64,000 nt of DNA from Actinomadura opuntiae. GTDB taxonomy: Bacteria; Actinomycetota; Actinomycetes; Streptosporangiales; Streptosporangiaceae. The stretch covers positions 114,018 through 178,017 of the forward strand of contig NZ_JASNWF010000016.1 of the NCBI RefSeq assembly GCF_030283205.1, read 5' to 3'. How positions within the stretch are numbered: the first letter of the stretch is position 1; the number at the start of each line of letters is the position of its first letter. Position numbers and translations under genes: made by a program. Shown here piece by piece: positions 6,937-15,128 of this stretch. The notes beneath the pieces are model-generated. The model did no database searches. It had not been told where the DNA came from and saw nothing but the letters and a program-made list of their open reading frames with translations.

Positions 6937-8412
6937 TCAGCGCTGGCGTTCGTGGATGTAGAGCTCCTTGCGGCCGGCGGGACCGACCGCGCGGTGGTCC
7001 GGGATCGGCAGCTCGTAGCGGACCTTCCGCAGGTGGTCGCCGTACTGCCGGTCGGCGTTGTAGACCGACCGGAACTTCCAGATCGACCGGGCGAAGTTCG
7101 TCTGCCCGCGCCACAGGTGGCGGCCCATGATGCCGAGCGTCTGGGCCGCCGCGGCGACGCCGAGATGCTTGCGGTTCATCACCGCCTGGGTCCGCACCAG
7201 CTCGCGGTAGAACTCGTGCAGCGGCAGGTTCGTCGGCACGACCGCGTGCTGGATGTCGAAGAGCCGGTAGTCGCGGGTGGTGAGCTTGCGCGACTCGGTG
7301 TGCCAGATCTCCGTGCCGGGATAGGGCGTCATCACCGTGAGGTTGACGATCTCCGGCACCGACAGCGCCCACTCGCGGACGAGCTTGAACTGCCGCGAAT
7401 CCCACGTCGGGTCGACGATCAGGTTGACGGCGACGGTGAGGCCCATCGCCCGCGCGAGCTCCAGGGCCTTGATGTTGGTGTCGGGGCTCGTCCGCTTGCG
7501 GTACCGGTCGAGGCCCTCCTCGTCGAGCGCCTCCATGCCGAGGAACATGTAGTTCAGGCCGAGCCGCCGCCACCGCTCGAAGACCTCCGGATGGCGCAGC
7601 AGCACGTCCGCGCGGGTCTCCAGGTAGTACTCCTTGCGGATGCCGCGCCGCTCCACCTCGGCGGCGATCGCGTCGCCGTGCTCGGGCTTGATGAACGCGA
7701 CGTCGTCCACGATGAACAGGCCGGGCTCGCGGATCGAGGCGATCTCTTCCGCGGCGGCCTGCGCCGACACCTTCCGGTAGGTGCGGCCGTAGAACGTCCA
7801 CGCGCTGCAGAACGAGCAGTCCCACGGGCAGCCGCGGGTGAACTCGATGGACGCGGCCGGGTCCAGGACGCCGATGAAGTACCGGTGGCGGCGCCTCGTC
7901 AGGTCCCGCGCGGGCCGGGGCGCGTCGAGGCTGTCGAGCAGCAGCGGCACCTTCTTGCAGGTGCCCTCGGCGGTCACCGCGCCCGGCACCTCGCCGAGTC
8001 CGCCGTCGCGCGCCGCCTCCAGCAGCAGCGGCGCCGCCACCTCGCCCTCGCCGCGCAGCACCGCGTCCAGCGCCCCGTTGGCCTGGTCGAGGACGTGCGC
8101 GGCGATGAACGACACGCTGTGCCCGCCCGCGAAGACGAAGCAGCGCGGCAGCCGGCGCTTGACCTCCTTGGCGAGGTCGAGCACCTCCGGCACGTTGGCC
8201 AGGTAGTTCACCCCGAAGCCGACCGCCTCGGGCTGGAACTCGCGCAGCTCGCGGCGCAGGTCGTCGTGGGTGAAGACCTGGAGGTCCAGCAGCCGGACCT
8301 GGTGCCCGGCGGCGCGCAGCGCGGCGGCGACCCGCTCCACGCCGAGCGGCTCCAGCCGCAGGAAGATCTCCGAGTACATCAGGCCGCTGGGATGGACCAA
8401 GAGGGTGCGCAT
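6937..8412 (-). CDS. hpnR: B12-binding radical SAM protein, probable hopanoid C-3 methylase
   Basis: 491 residues; the ATG at 8412 has GGAAGG upstream. The N-terminal 140 residues form a cobalamin-binding domain (LLVHPSGLMYSEIFLRLEPL, AVGFGVNYLANVPEVLDLA, FAGGHSVSFIA). The radical SAM core starts at IEFTRGCPWDCSFCSAWTFY (about residue 190), with the CxxxCxxC cluster ligands. The CSFCSAWTFYGR sequence and the overall layout fit HpnR, which transfers a methyl group to C-3 of hopanoids, membrane triterpenoids made by many actinomycetes. No other hopanoid gene lies nearby. Another B12 radical SAM methylase is the main alternative. The gene is convergent with the tRNA cluster, ending 18 bases from the last tRNA. 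Confidence 0.75.
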   Translation of the reverse strand: MRTLLVHPSGLMYSEIFLRLEPLGVERVAAALRAAGHQVRLLDLQVFTHDDLRRELREFQPEAVGFGVNYLANVPEVLDLAKEVKRRLPRCFVFAGGHSVSFIAAHVLDQANGALDAVLRGEGEVAAPLLLEAARDGGLGEVPGAVTAEGTCKKVPLLLDSLDAPRPARDLTRRRHRYFIGVLDPAASIEFTRGCPWDCSFCSAWTFYGRTYRKVSAQAAAEEIASIREPGLFIVDDVAFIKPEHGDAIAAEVERRGIRKEYYLETRADVLLRHPEVFERWRRLGLNYMFLGMEALDEEGLDRYRKRTSPDTNIKALELARAMGLTVAVNLIVDPTWDSRQFKLVREWALSVPEIVNLTVMTPYPGTEIWHTESRKLTTRDYRLFDIQHAVVPTNLPLHEFYRELVRTQAVMNRKHLGVAAAAQTLGIMGRHLWRGQTNFARSIWKFRSVYNADRQYGDHLRKVRYELPIPDHRAVGPAGRKELYIHERQR

Positions 8413-8509
8413 GGGTTCCTTCCCGGCTCAGCGGGTGTCTCCGTGGGTCTGCCGGGCGCGCTCGCCCGCACAGCGGACTGTTACCCGTGATCACACAGGG
8501 TTAACAAAG

Positions 8510-8549
8510 TTGCCGGAGCGTCGCCGTCGAACTAATGTCCGGACATGTG
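8510..8549 (+). promoter_or_regulatory. Promoter and palindromic operator of the TetR gene
   Basis: TTGCCG (8510-8515) and TAATGT (8533-8538) are separated by 17 bases. TGTCCGGACA (8536-8545) is a perfect palindrome overlapping the -10 box and is followed by a partial copy, TGTCCGGA. Transcription should start near 8545. Further upstream, a symmetric GTGATCAC lies between TGTTACCC and AGGGTTAACA (8479-8505). Autorepression by the encoded TetR protein is inferred. Confidence 0.55.
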
Positions 8550-9161
8550 TCCGGAGACCTGACGACCGAGCCCACCCGCCGCCGCCTCACCCCGCGGCAG
8601 GCCGACACGGTGCGGCGGCTCACCGACGCCGCCGTCGAGGAGGTCCGCGACACCGGCTACGAGGGGCTGACCGTCCGCAACGTGGCCCGCCGCGCGGGCG
8701 TCGCGCCGGCCACCGCCTACACCTACTTCGCGTCCAAGAACCACCTGATCACCGAGGTGTTCTGGCGGCGGCTCAGCGCGCTGCCGGACGTCGGGCCCGG
8801 CGGCCCGGACGGCTCCGGCGGGGCGGCCGCGCGGGTCGAGCGGGTGCTGCGCGAGATCGTGCTGCTGGTCTCCGACGAACCCGAACTCGCGGCGGCGTGC
8901 ACCACCGCGATGCTCGGCACCGACCCCGACGTCCGCGAACTGCGCGGCCGCATCGGCGCCGCGATCCGCGCCCGGCTGCGCGCGGCGCTCGGCGAGCACG
9001 CCGACCCGGCGGTCCTCGGCACGCTGGAGATGGCCTACTCCGGCGCGCTCCTGCAGGCGGGCATGGGCTACACCTCCTACGCCCGCATCGCCGACCGGCT
9101 CGCCGAGGCGGCGCGGCTCATCCTCACCGGCCCGCGCCAGGCCGGCCCGGGGTCCCGCTAG
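8547..9161 (+). CDS. TetR-family regulator
   Basis: The helix-turn-helix lies at about residues 20-65 (TDAAVEEVRDTGYEGLTVRN, ARRAGVAPATAYTYFASKNHL), followed by a helical ligand domain; in all about 204 residues. An in-frame ATG at 8535 lies inside the apparent -10 box, so the GTG at 8547, two bases after the predicted transcript start, is the better start and would make a leaderless message. The helix-turn-helix resembles lipid and steroid metabolism regulators of the KstR kind, which is only a weak hint. Its stop shares a CTAG with the stop of the convergent DUF3515 gene. Confidence 0.9.
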   Translation: MSGDLTTEPTRRRLTPRQADTVRRLTDAAVEEVRDTGYEGLTVRNVARRAGVAPATAYTYFASKNHLITEVFWRRLSALPDVGPGGPDGSGGAAARVERVLREIVLLVSDEPELAAACTTAMLGTDPDVRELRGRIGAAIRARLRAALGEHADPAVLGTLEMAYSGALLQAGMGYTSYARIADRLAEAARLILTGPRQAGPGSR

Positions 9162-9634
9162 ATCTGCCCCTCGGGCTTGGCCGGGATCGTCGCCTTGATC
9201 GCGGGGGTCAGCTCGATCAGCACGTCCCCGGCCGGCCGGTACTTCGCCGGGACGGTCACCTCGACGTAGGCCTGCCGGCCCACCGCCGTCCAGGTCACCG
9301 GCCGGTCCACCGGCTCCCCGAACCAGCTGATCCCGTTGATGTCCACCAGCTGCGACGTCTGCCGCAGCGTGGCCGGGACCGGCACGCCGCAGCGCAGCGC
9401 GATCGCCGGCGACCCCCACGCGGCCGTCAGCTGCGAATCGGGCTTCGTGTCGCGCAGCGATTGGCCATGCACCTTCGCGGGCAGCCGCAGCCCTTCGCAG
9501 AGCCGGAGCGTCGCCGTGTCCGGACGCGGCACCGGGACCTCCACGGCCCCGTCCCCGCAGGCCGCGGGCAGCAGCGCGAGCGGGACCAGCAGCACCGGCG
9601 CCCAGCGGACCCGGAACCGGTCAGATATGGACAA
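9158..9634 (-). CDS. DUF3515 lipoprotein
   Basis: About 158 residues with a basic N-terminus, a hydrophobic stretch (APVLLVPLALLPAAC) and a lipobox cysteine, so it is probably an exported lipoprotein. The rest (LRLCEGLRLPAKVHGQS, AAWGSPAIALRCGVPVP, DINGISWF, AYVEVTVPAKY) matches the DUF3515 family, found near ddl and thiL in Actinobacteria. The function is unknown. No ATG is available close to the signal sequence; TTG at 9634 is chosen because it gives a normal signal peptide length and overlaps the upstream Lrp gene by 14 bases, so the two are probably cotranscribed. Confidence 0.8.
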   Translation of the reverse strand: MSISDRFRVRWAPVLLVPLALLPAACGDGAVEVPVPRPDTATLRLCEGLRLPAKVHGQSLRDTKPDSQLTAAWGSPAIALRCGVPVPATLRQTSQLVDINGISWFGEPVDRPVTWTAVGRQAYVEVTVPAKYRPAGDVLIELTPAIKATIPAKPEGQI

Positions 9635-9851
9635 TGGGGCACGTGAGGGTGCGCGTGATCCCCTCGACCGTCTGGATCTGCGCGACGACGAGCTTGCCCA
9701 GCTCGTCCACATTCCGCGCCTCCGCTCGGACGATCACGTCGTAGGGTCCCGTGACGTCCTCCGCCAGGGTCACGCCCGGAACACCGGAGATGTGGCCCGC
9801 GACCTCGGCCGCCTTGCCCACTTCTGTCTGGATGAGGATGTAGGCCTGCAC
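9621..9851 (-). CDS. Lrp/AsnC-type ligand-binding domain protein
   Basis: A 76-residue protein that is only the RAM/AsnC effector domain: QAYILIQTEVGKAAEVAGHI, GVTLAEDVTGPYDVIVRAEA, IQTVEGITRTLTCPIVHI. No DNA-binding helix-turn-helix is present. Such stand-alone domains form ring-shaped oligomers that may bind amino acids or other ligands. The GTG at 9851 has GGAGG eight bases upstream; longer frames have no site. It is divergent from thiL and precedes the DUF3515 gene, an arrangement common in Actinobacteria. Confidence 0.88.
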   Translation of the reverse strand: MQAYILIQTEVGKAAEVAGHISGVPGVTLAEDVTGPYDVIVRAEARNVDELGKLVVAQIQTVEGITRTLTCPIVHI

Positions 9852-10042
9852 CAACACGTCCTCCCAGGGCGGAGAAATAGCCGTCGGACGGTCACCGTAT
9901 CGTGTTACGCGCCGCCGCGGGCGCCCGGGGGGCGCACAGTACGGGCACAGAACGGCCACCAGGCCCGCATGGCACGGGCACGGTGCGCGCACGGGGCCGG
10001 ACGGGGCGGGCGGTACAGGGTCGCGAAGCGGGAACGGGGCGG

Positions 10043-10963
10043 ATGGGCACCATCGGGGAGCTGGGGGAGTTCGGGCTGATCGGCGAACTGACGCGCGGGC
10101 TGCCGCAGGGGGCCGACGTCCGGCTCGGCCCCGGCGACGACGCCGCGGTCATCGCCGCGCCGGACGGACGGGTCGTCGCCACCACCGACCTGCTCGTCGA
10201 GGGGCGGCACTTCCGCCGCGACTGGTCGGGCCCCTACGACATCGGCCGCAAGGCCGCCGCGCAGAACCTCGCCGACGTCGTCGCGATGGGCGCCCGCCCG
10301 ACCGCGCTGCTCGTCGGGTTCGCGGCGCCGCCGTCCACCGACGCCGGCTGGGCCGTCCGGCTCTACGAGGGGCTCGCCGACGAGTGCCGCCGCGCGGGCG
10401 CGTCCGTCGCGGGCGGCGACGTGGTCGGCGCACCTCAGGTCACCCTCGCCGTCACCGCGCTCGGCGACCTGGCCGGCGCGCGCCCGCTCACCAGGTCCGG
10501 CGCGCGCCCCGGCGACGTCGTCGCCGTGCGGGGCAGGCTCGGTCACGCCTCCGCCGGGTGGGCGCTCCTCGCCGAGGGGCGGGACGGCCCCGCCGAGCTG
10601 ATCGCCGCGCACCGCCGTCCCGAGCCGCCCTACGAGGCGGGGGCCGAAGCGCGGAAGGCGGGCGCGACGGCGCTGCTCGACGTCAGCGACGGCCTCGTCC
10701 AGGACCTCGGGCACATCGCCGCGGCGAGCGGGGTGCGGATCGACGTCGACTCCGCGACACTGGTCGTCCCGGAGGTCCTCGGCCCGGACGGGCTGCGGCA
10801 CGTGCTCACCGGCGGCGAGGACCACGGGTTCGCCGCGACGTTCCCGCCGGATTCGCCGCCGCCCCCGTCCTGGACGGTGATCGGAGCCGTACGGGAGGGG
10901 GACGGGGTGCGCGTCGACGGGCGCGTTCCGGACGCCGCCGGATGGGACCATTTCCGGGGGTGA
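10043..10963 (+). CDS. thiL: Thiamine-monophosphate kinase
   Basis: 306 residues, the normal length. Motifs: LGPGDDAAVI (N-terminal metal and phosphate loop), TTDLLVEGRHF, AAQNLADVVAMGARPTALL, AGGDVVGAPQ, DVSDGLVQDLGHI and LTGGEDHGFAATF. The enzyme adds the second phosphate to thiamine monophosphate to give thiamine diphosphate, using ATP, in the cytoplasm. The start at ATG 10043 puts the first motif at the usual distance. thiD lies about 1.1 kb downstream, separated by one unrelated gene. Confidence 0.96.
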   Translation: MGTIGELGEFGLIGELTRGLPQGADVRLGPGDDAAVIAAPDGRVVATTDLLVEGRHFRRDWSGPYDIGRKAAAQNLADVVAMGARPTALLVGFAAPPSTDAGWAVRLYEGLADECRRAGASVAGGDVVGAPQVTLAVTALGDLAGARPLTRSGARPGDVVAVRGRLGHASAGWALLAEGRDGPAELIAAHRRPEPPYEAGAEARKAGATALLDVSDGLVQDLGHIAAASGVRIDVDSATLVVPEVLGPDGLRHVLTGGEDHGFAATFPPDSPPPPSWTVIGAVREGDGVRVDGRVPDAAGWDHFRG

Positions 10964-11064
10964 ACAGCCCATTAACGCCGGAGGTCCGCCGGTGCGCTTT
11001 CCCGCATCCGGTAGGCATGTTTGGTACTGGTTTGGTATACATCCTGTGATCGAAGAGGAATGGG

Positions 11065-12024
11065 ATGGGACGACACACCAAGCGCGAGCAATCCGAGGAC
11101 GAGCCCGTGCCGGACGATCCGGCGCCGACGGGACCGTTCTACGGAGCTCCCCCCGGACCGTCCTTCGAGGCCTTCTCCGGCCCGACCGACGACCAGGTGT
11201 TCTTCTCCTACGAACCCTTCCCGGCCGGTACGCCCGCGGGCCCGCCGCCCGCCGCGCAGCGCCAGCACGGCCCTCCGGAGCAGCTCCGCTTCGAGCCCTA
11301 CCCCGGTGACTACCCGGGCGGCCTGCCCGCCTCCGTCACCGGCCACGACGACCGCGCCTACGGCGACGGGCCCTTCCCGGGCCCGGCCGACGACCGCGCT
11401 CCCATCCCCGCCGCCGCTCCCGCCCCCGGCCACCCGGACGACCCCGCGCCCGCCGCTTCGGCGCCCGCCGCACCCGGCGACGACCCGGCTCAGCCCCGCT
11501 CGGCCCGGACCCGCGTCGCCAGGCTCGTCTCCGCGCTGCCCGTCCCGATGCTGCCGATCGTCGCGCTCGTCATCGCCGTCGGCGTCGTCGCGTACGCGCT
11601 GAGCACCCAGCAGATCTCCCTCAACTTCGCCGGCGGCGCCCCCAAGGACCCGGTCAACCCGCGCGACAGCACGGTCTCCCAGCGCGGGCCGGGCAACCGC
11701 GCCAGCCGCGCGAGCCGCCCCGACGGGCTCGTCATCGCCTTCCACGTGACGTCCCGCACCAGCACGGCGTTCCGGGCCACCGGCACCATCACCAACCAGG
11801 GCCGCAACCCCGTCGAGCGCTGGGCGGTGGCCTTCCGGATCCCGGACGTGACGTTCCGCGCGGTCAGCGGCGCGACCCTGGTGAAGACCGGCAAGCTCCT
11901 CTACGTCCGCGGCCGTGCCGGGATCGCGCCGGGGCGCTCGGTCCAGTTCGTGTTCACCGCGACCGGCAAGCCCCGCAAGCCGACCTACTGCATCATGAAC
12001 AGCCTGGCCTGCACCATCCTGTGA
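11065..12024 (+). CDS. Membrane-anchored protein with Pro-rich N-terminus and CBM2-like C-terminal domain
   Basis: 319 residues. Residues 1-150 are charged, then proline- and alanine-rich and probably disordered. One membrane helix follows (about 155-180: VPMLPIVALVIAVGVVAYAL). The C-terminal 120 residues are outside the membrane by the usual rule, and VIAFHVTSRTSTAFRATGTI, GRNPVERWAVAFRIP and ending cysteines in TYCIMNSLACTIL suggest a small beta-sandwich like a cellulose-binding type 2 fold. The ATG at 11065 follows GAGGAATGG. It lies between thiL and thiD but shows no thiamine-related feature. Function unknown. Confidence 0.8.
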   Translation: MGRHTKREQSEDEPVPDDPAPTGPFYGAPPGPSFEAFSGPTDDQVFFSYEPFPAGTPAGPPPAAQRQHGPPEQLRFEPYPGDYPGGLPASVTGHDDRAYGDGPFPGPADDRAPIPAAAPAPGHPDDPAPAASAPAAPGDDPAQPRSARTRVARLVSALPVPMLPIVALVIAVGVVAYALSTQQISLNFAGGAPKDPVNPRDSTVSQRGPGNRASRASRPDGLVIAFHVTSRTSTAFRATGTITNQGRNPVERWAVAFRIPDVTFRAVSGATLVKTGKLLYVRGRAGIAPGRSVQFVFTATGKPRKPTYCIMNSLACTIL

Positions 12025-12075
12025 CACCCCGGCCGGGAGCGGCGCCGCGCTACAGATCGCCATAGAGTGGACGCC

Positions 12076-12888
<813 letters not shown>

Positions 12889-12890
12889 CA

Positions 12891-13011
12891 CAACCCCGGC
12901 CCAAGGGCCTCGCCTAGCGGCTCGGCCCTTGACCGTGCTTGGGCGAGTGCGGCATCGCTTCGCGCTCTTCCCGGGGGAGGCTCGCCTCCACCGGTCAGTC
13001 AACGCGCTCGC
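12891..13011. repeat. Dispersed intergenic hairpin repeat, copy A
   Basis: About 120 bases just after the thiD stop codon that match 24259-24391 with few changes: CCCGGCCCAAGG, GCCTAGCGGCTCGGCCCTTG, GCTTGGGCGAG, GCGG-ATCGCTTCGCG, and an ACCGGTCAG end. It contains a hairpin, AAGGGCC with GGCCCTT around CTAG. Both copies sit immediately downstream of a gene on the plus strand, so a transcript-end or mRNA-stability role is possible. Confidence 0.8.
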
Positions 13012-13115
13012 TTGGCGGCTGCGCGCCGAAAAGAGGTCCGGACATGCGAAAGTCGGTTCACCGGGCCTTCCCGATGAACCGACTCAGGCCCGGCCGAACC
13101 GACTCGGCCGCGTGC

Positions 13116-13310
13116 TCAGACGGTCGGCTTGACGATCTTGCCGGCCTTGATGCAGGAGGTGCAGACGTTGATCCGCTTGGTGCTGCCGTTCACGACGGCG
13201 CGCACGCGCTGGATGTTGGGGTTCCAGCGGCGCGGGGTGCGGCGGTGCGAGTGGGAGACGCGCATGCCGAAACCGGGTCCCTTGCCGCAGACGTCGCAGA
13301 CGGAAGCCAC
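13116..13310 (-). CDS. rpmB: Ribosomal protein bL28
   Basis: About 64 residues with SVCDVCGKGPGFGMRVSHSH, RRWNPNIQRVRAVV and NVCTSCIKAGKI. The cysteine pairs CxxC...CxxC show the zinc-binding form. The GTG at 13310 is used, with GGAG six bases upstream, giving the usual MASVCDVCGK start; an in-frame upstream codon would add four residues. It is divergent from the DAK2 gene, as is common in Actinobacteria, where rpmB, the DAK2 gene and recG form a conserved group. Confidence 0.95.
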   Translation of the reverse strand: MASVCDVCGKGPGFGMRVSHSHRRTPRRWNPNIQRVRAVVNGSTKRINVCTSCIKAGKIVKPTV

Positions 13311-13511
13311 GGGAAACTCCAAGTGGGTGTCGATGCTCTACCGGAGCGCAACCGTCGCCGCCGCGGGCGGGCCGGGTGTCATGAGCGCTCACTGATGAGC
13401 GCCTCGGACGAGGCGCACGGATCAGACTAGCCGAACGGCCCACGACTAAGCGAATCGATCCCGCGGTCAGGTGCCTGGCGCCCGGTGGGGAGCGCACTGC
13501 AAGATGACCCG

Positions 13512-15095
13512 ATGGTCCTTGATGCGGCGTCGGTGCGTCGATGGTGCAGGCTCGCGGCGGACGCGCTCGGCCGCACCCGCGGGGAGATCGACGCGCTGAA
13601 CGTGTTCCCCGTGCCCGACGGCGACACCGGCACGAACCTGCATCTGACGGTGCTCGCGGCGGCGGACGCGGCGGACGCCCTGCCGCCCGGCGCGGGCGCG
13701 GCGGACGTGTGGCGGGCGCTCTCCCAGGCCGCGATGCTGGGCGCCCGCGGCAACTCCGGGGTGATCCTGAGCCAGGTCCTGCGGGGCATGACCGAGGTCC
13801 TCGTGGCGGCGGTGCGGCCGGACGGCGAGGCCCTGGCGGAGGCGCTGAAGCATGCGTCGGCACTGGCCAGGACGGCGGTCGAGCATCCCGTCGACGGCAC
13901 GATCCTGAGCGTGCTGGACGAGGCGGCCTCCGCCGGGTCGGCCGCGTCCGGCGCGGGCCTGGCCGGGACGGCCCGCGCGGCGGCGGACGGCGCGCGCCGG
14001 GCCCTGCGCCAGACCACCGGGCAGCTCGACGTGCTGGCCCGCAGCGGGGTGGTGGACGCGGGCGCCGCCGGGATGTGCGTGGTGCTCGACGCGCTCACCG
14101 CCGTGGTCACCGACGAGTACCCGGAGCACTACGAGGTCCCGTCCCGCACCGCCGGCACGGCGCGGCCGCAGGCCGGGCCGCCCGAGCCCCAGGGCCCCGG
14201 TTACGAGGTCATGTACCTGCTGGACGCGCCGGACGAGGCCGTCCACCGACTGCGGGAGAAGCTCGACGGCCTCGGCGACTCGCTCGTCGTGGTGGGCGGC
14301 GACGGCCTGTGGAACGTCCACGTGCACGTCGACGACGCGGGCGCGGCGATCGAGGCGGGCATGGCCGCCGGGCGCCCGCACCGCCTCCGCGTCACCTACC
14401 TGCACGCCGCCACCGGCGAGGGGCACCCGCCGCACGTCGGCCGCGCCGTGATCGCGGTGACCGCCGCCGACGGGCTGGCCGCCCTGTTCGAGGAGGCCGG
14501 GGCCAAGGTGGTGCGGCGCGAGCCCGGCGCGGTGCCGCCGCTGGCGGTACTGGCCGAGGCGATCCTGGCGGCCGGCGACGAGGTGGTGGTGCTGCCGAAC
14601 GAGCCGGAGGTCCTCGCGCTCGCCGAGGCCGCCGCCGAACGCGCCCGCGACGGCGGCGCCCGGATAGCGGTGGTGCCCGCCAAGGCGTCCGTGCAGGGGC
14701 TCGCGGCGCTCGCGGTGCACGACCCGCTGCGCCGCTTCGGCGAGGACGTGATCGAGATGACGCGGGCCGCCGGCGCCACCCGGTTCGGGCACCTGGAGGT
14801 GGCCGCACAGGAGGCGGTGACGAGCGTCGGCCTGTGCCGTCCCGGTGACGTCCTCGGTCTGATCGAGGGCGACGTCGCGACGATCGGCTCGGACATCGCG
14901 CAGGTCGCCCGGAACGTCCTGGACCGGATGCTGTCCGGCGGCGGCGAGCTGGTCACGCTGGTCGCCGGGCGGCACGCGCCGCCCGGGCTGGCCGGGACGC
15001 TGGAGGAGCACCTGCGCGGCGCCCATCCCGACGTGGAGGTCGGCGTCTACGACGGAGCGCAGCACCGCTACCCGCTGCTCGTCGGAGTCGAGTGA
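13512..15095 (+). CDS. DAK2 domain fatty acid kinase subunit FakA-like (YloV family)
   Basis: About 527 residues. The N-terminal DAK2/DhaL domain has NVFPVPDGDTGTNLHLT (Mg-ATP site), LGARGNSGVILSQVLRG and HPVDGTILSV. A middle linker contains GPGYEVMYLLDAP, and the C-terminal domain runs to the end (HYPLLVGVE-like end). FakA proteins phosphorylate fatty acids held by a FakB (DegV) protein. No degV gene is in this window, so the partner must lie elsewhere. Start: ATG 13512, since longer options extend past a possible CAAGAT -10 box. It precedes recG by 33 bases and probably shares its transcript. Confidence 0.9.
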   Translation: MVLDAASVRRWCRLAADALGRTRGEIDALNVFPVPDGDTGTNLHLTVLAAADAADALPPGAGAADVWRALSQAAMLGARGNSGVILSQVLRGMTEVLVAAVRPDGEALAEALKHASALARTAVEHPVDGTILSVLDEAASAGSAASGAGLAGTARAAADGARRALRQTTGQLDVLARSGVVDAGAAGMCVVLDALTAVVTDEYPEHYEVPSRTAGTARPQAGPPEPQGPGYEVMYLLDAPDEAVHRLREKLDGLGDSLVVVGGDGLWNVHVHVDDAGAAIEAGMAAGRPHRLRVTYLHAATGEGHPPHVGRAVIAVTAADGLAALFEEAGAKVVRREPGAVPPLAVLAEAILAAGDEVVVLPNEPEVLALAEAAAERARDGGARIAVVPAKASVQGLAALAVHDPLRRFGEDVIEMTRAAGATRFGHLEVAAQEAVTSVGLCRPGDVLGLIEGDVATIGSDIAQVARNVLDRMLSGGGELVTLVAGRHAPPGLAGTLEEHLRGAHPDVEVGVYDGAQHRYPLLVGVE

Positions 15096-15128
15096 TTGCC
15101 GTCCCCGGCATGGGCTAGAAAGGAGTCC

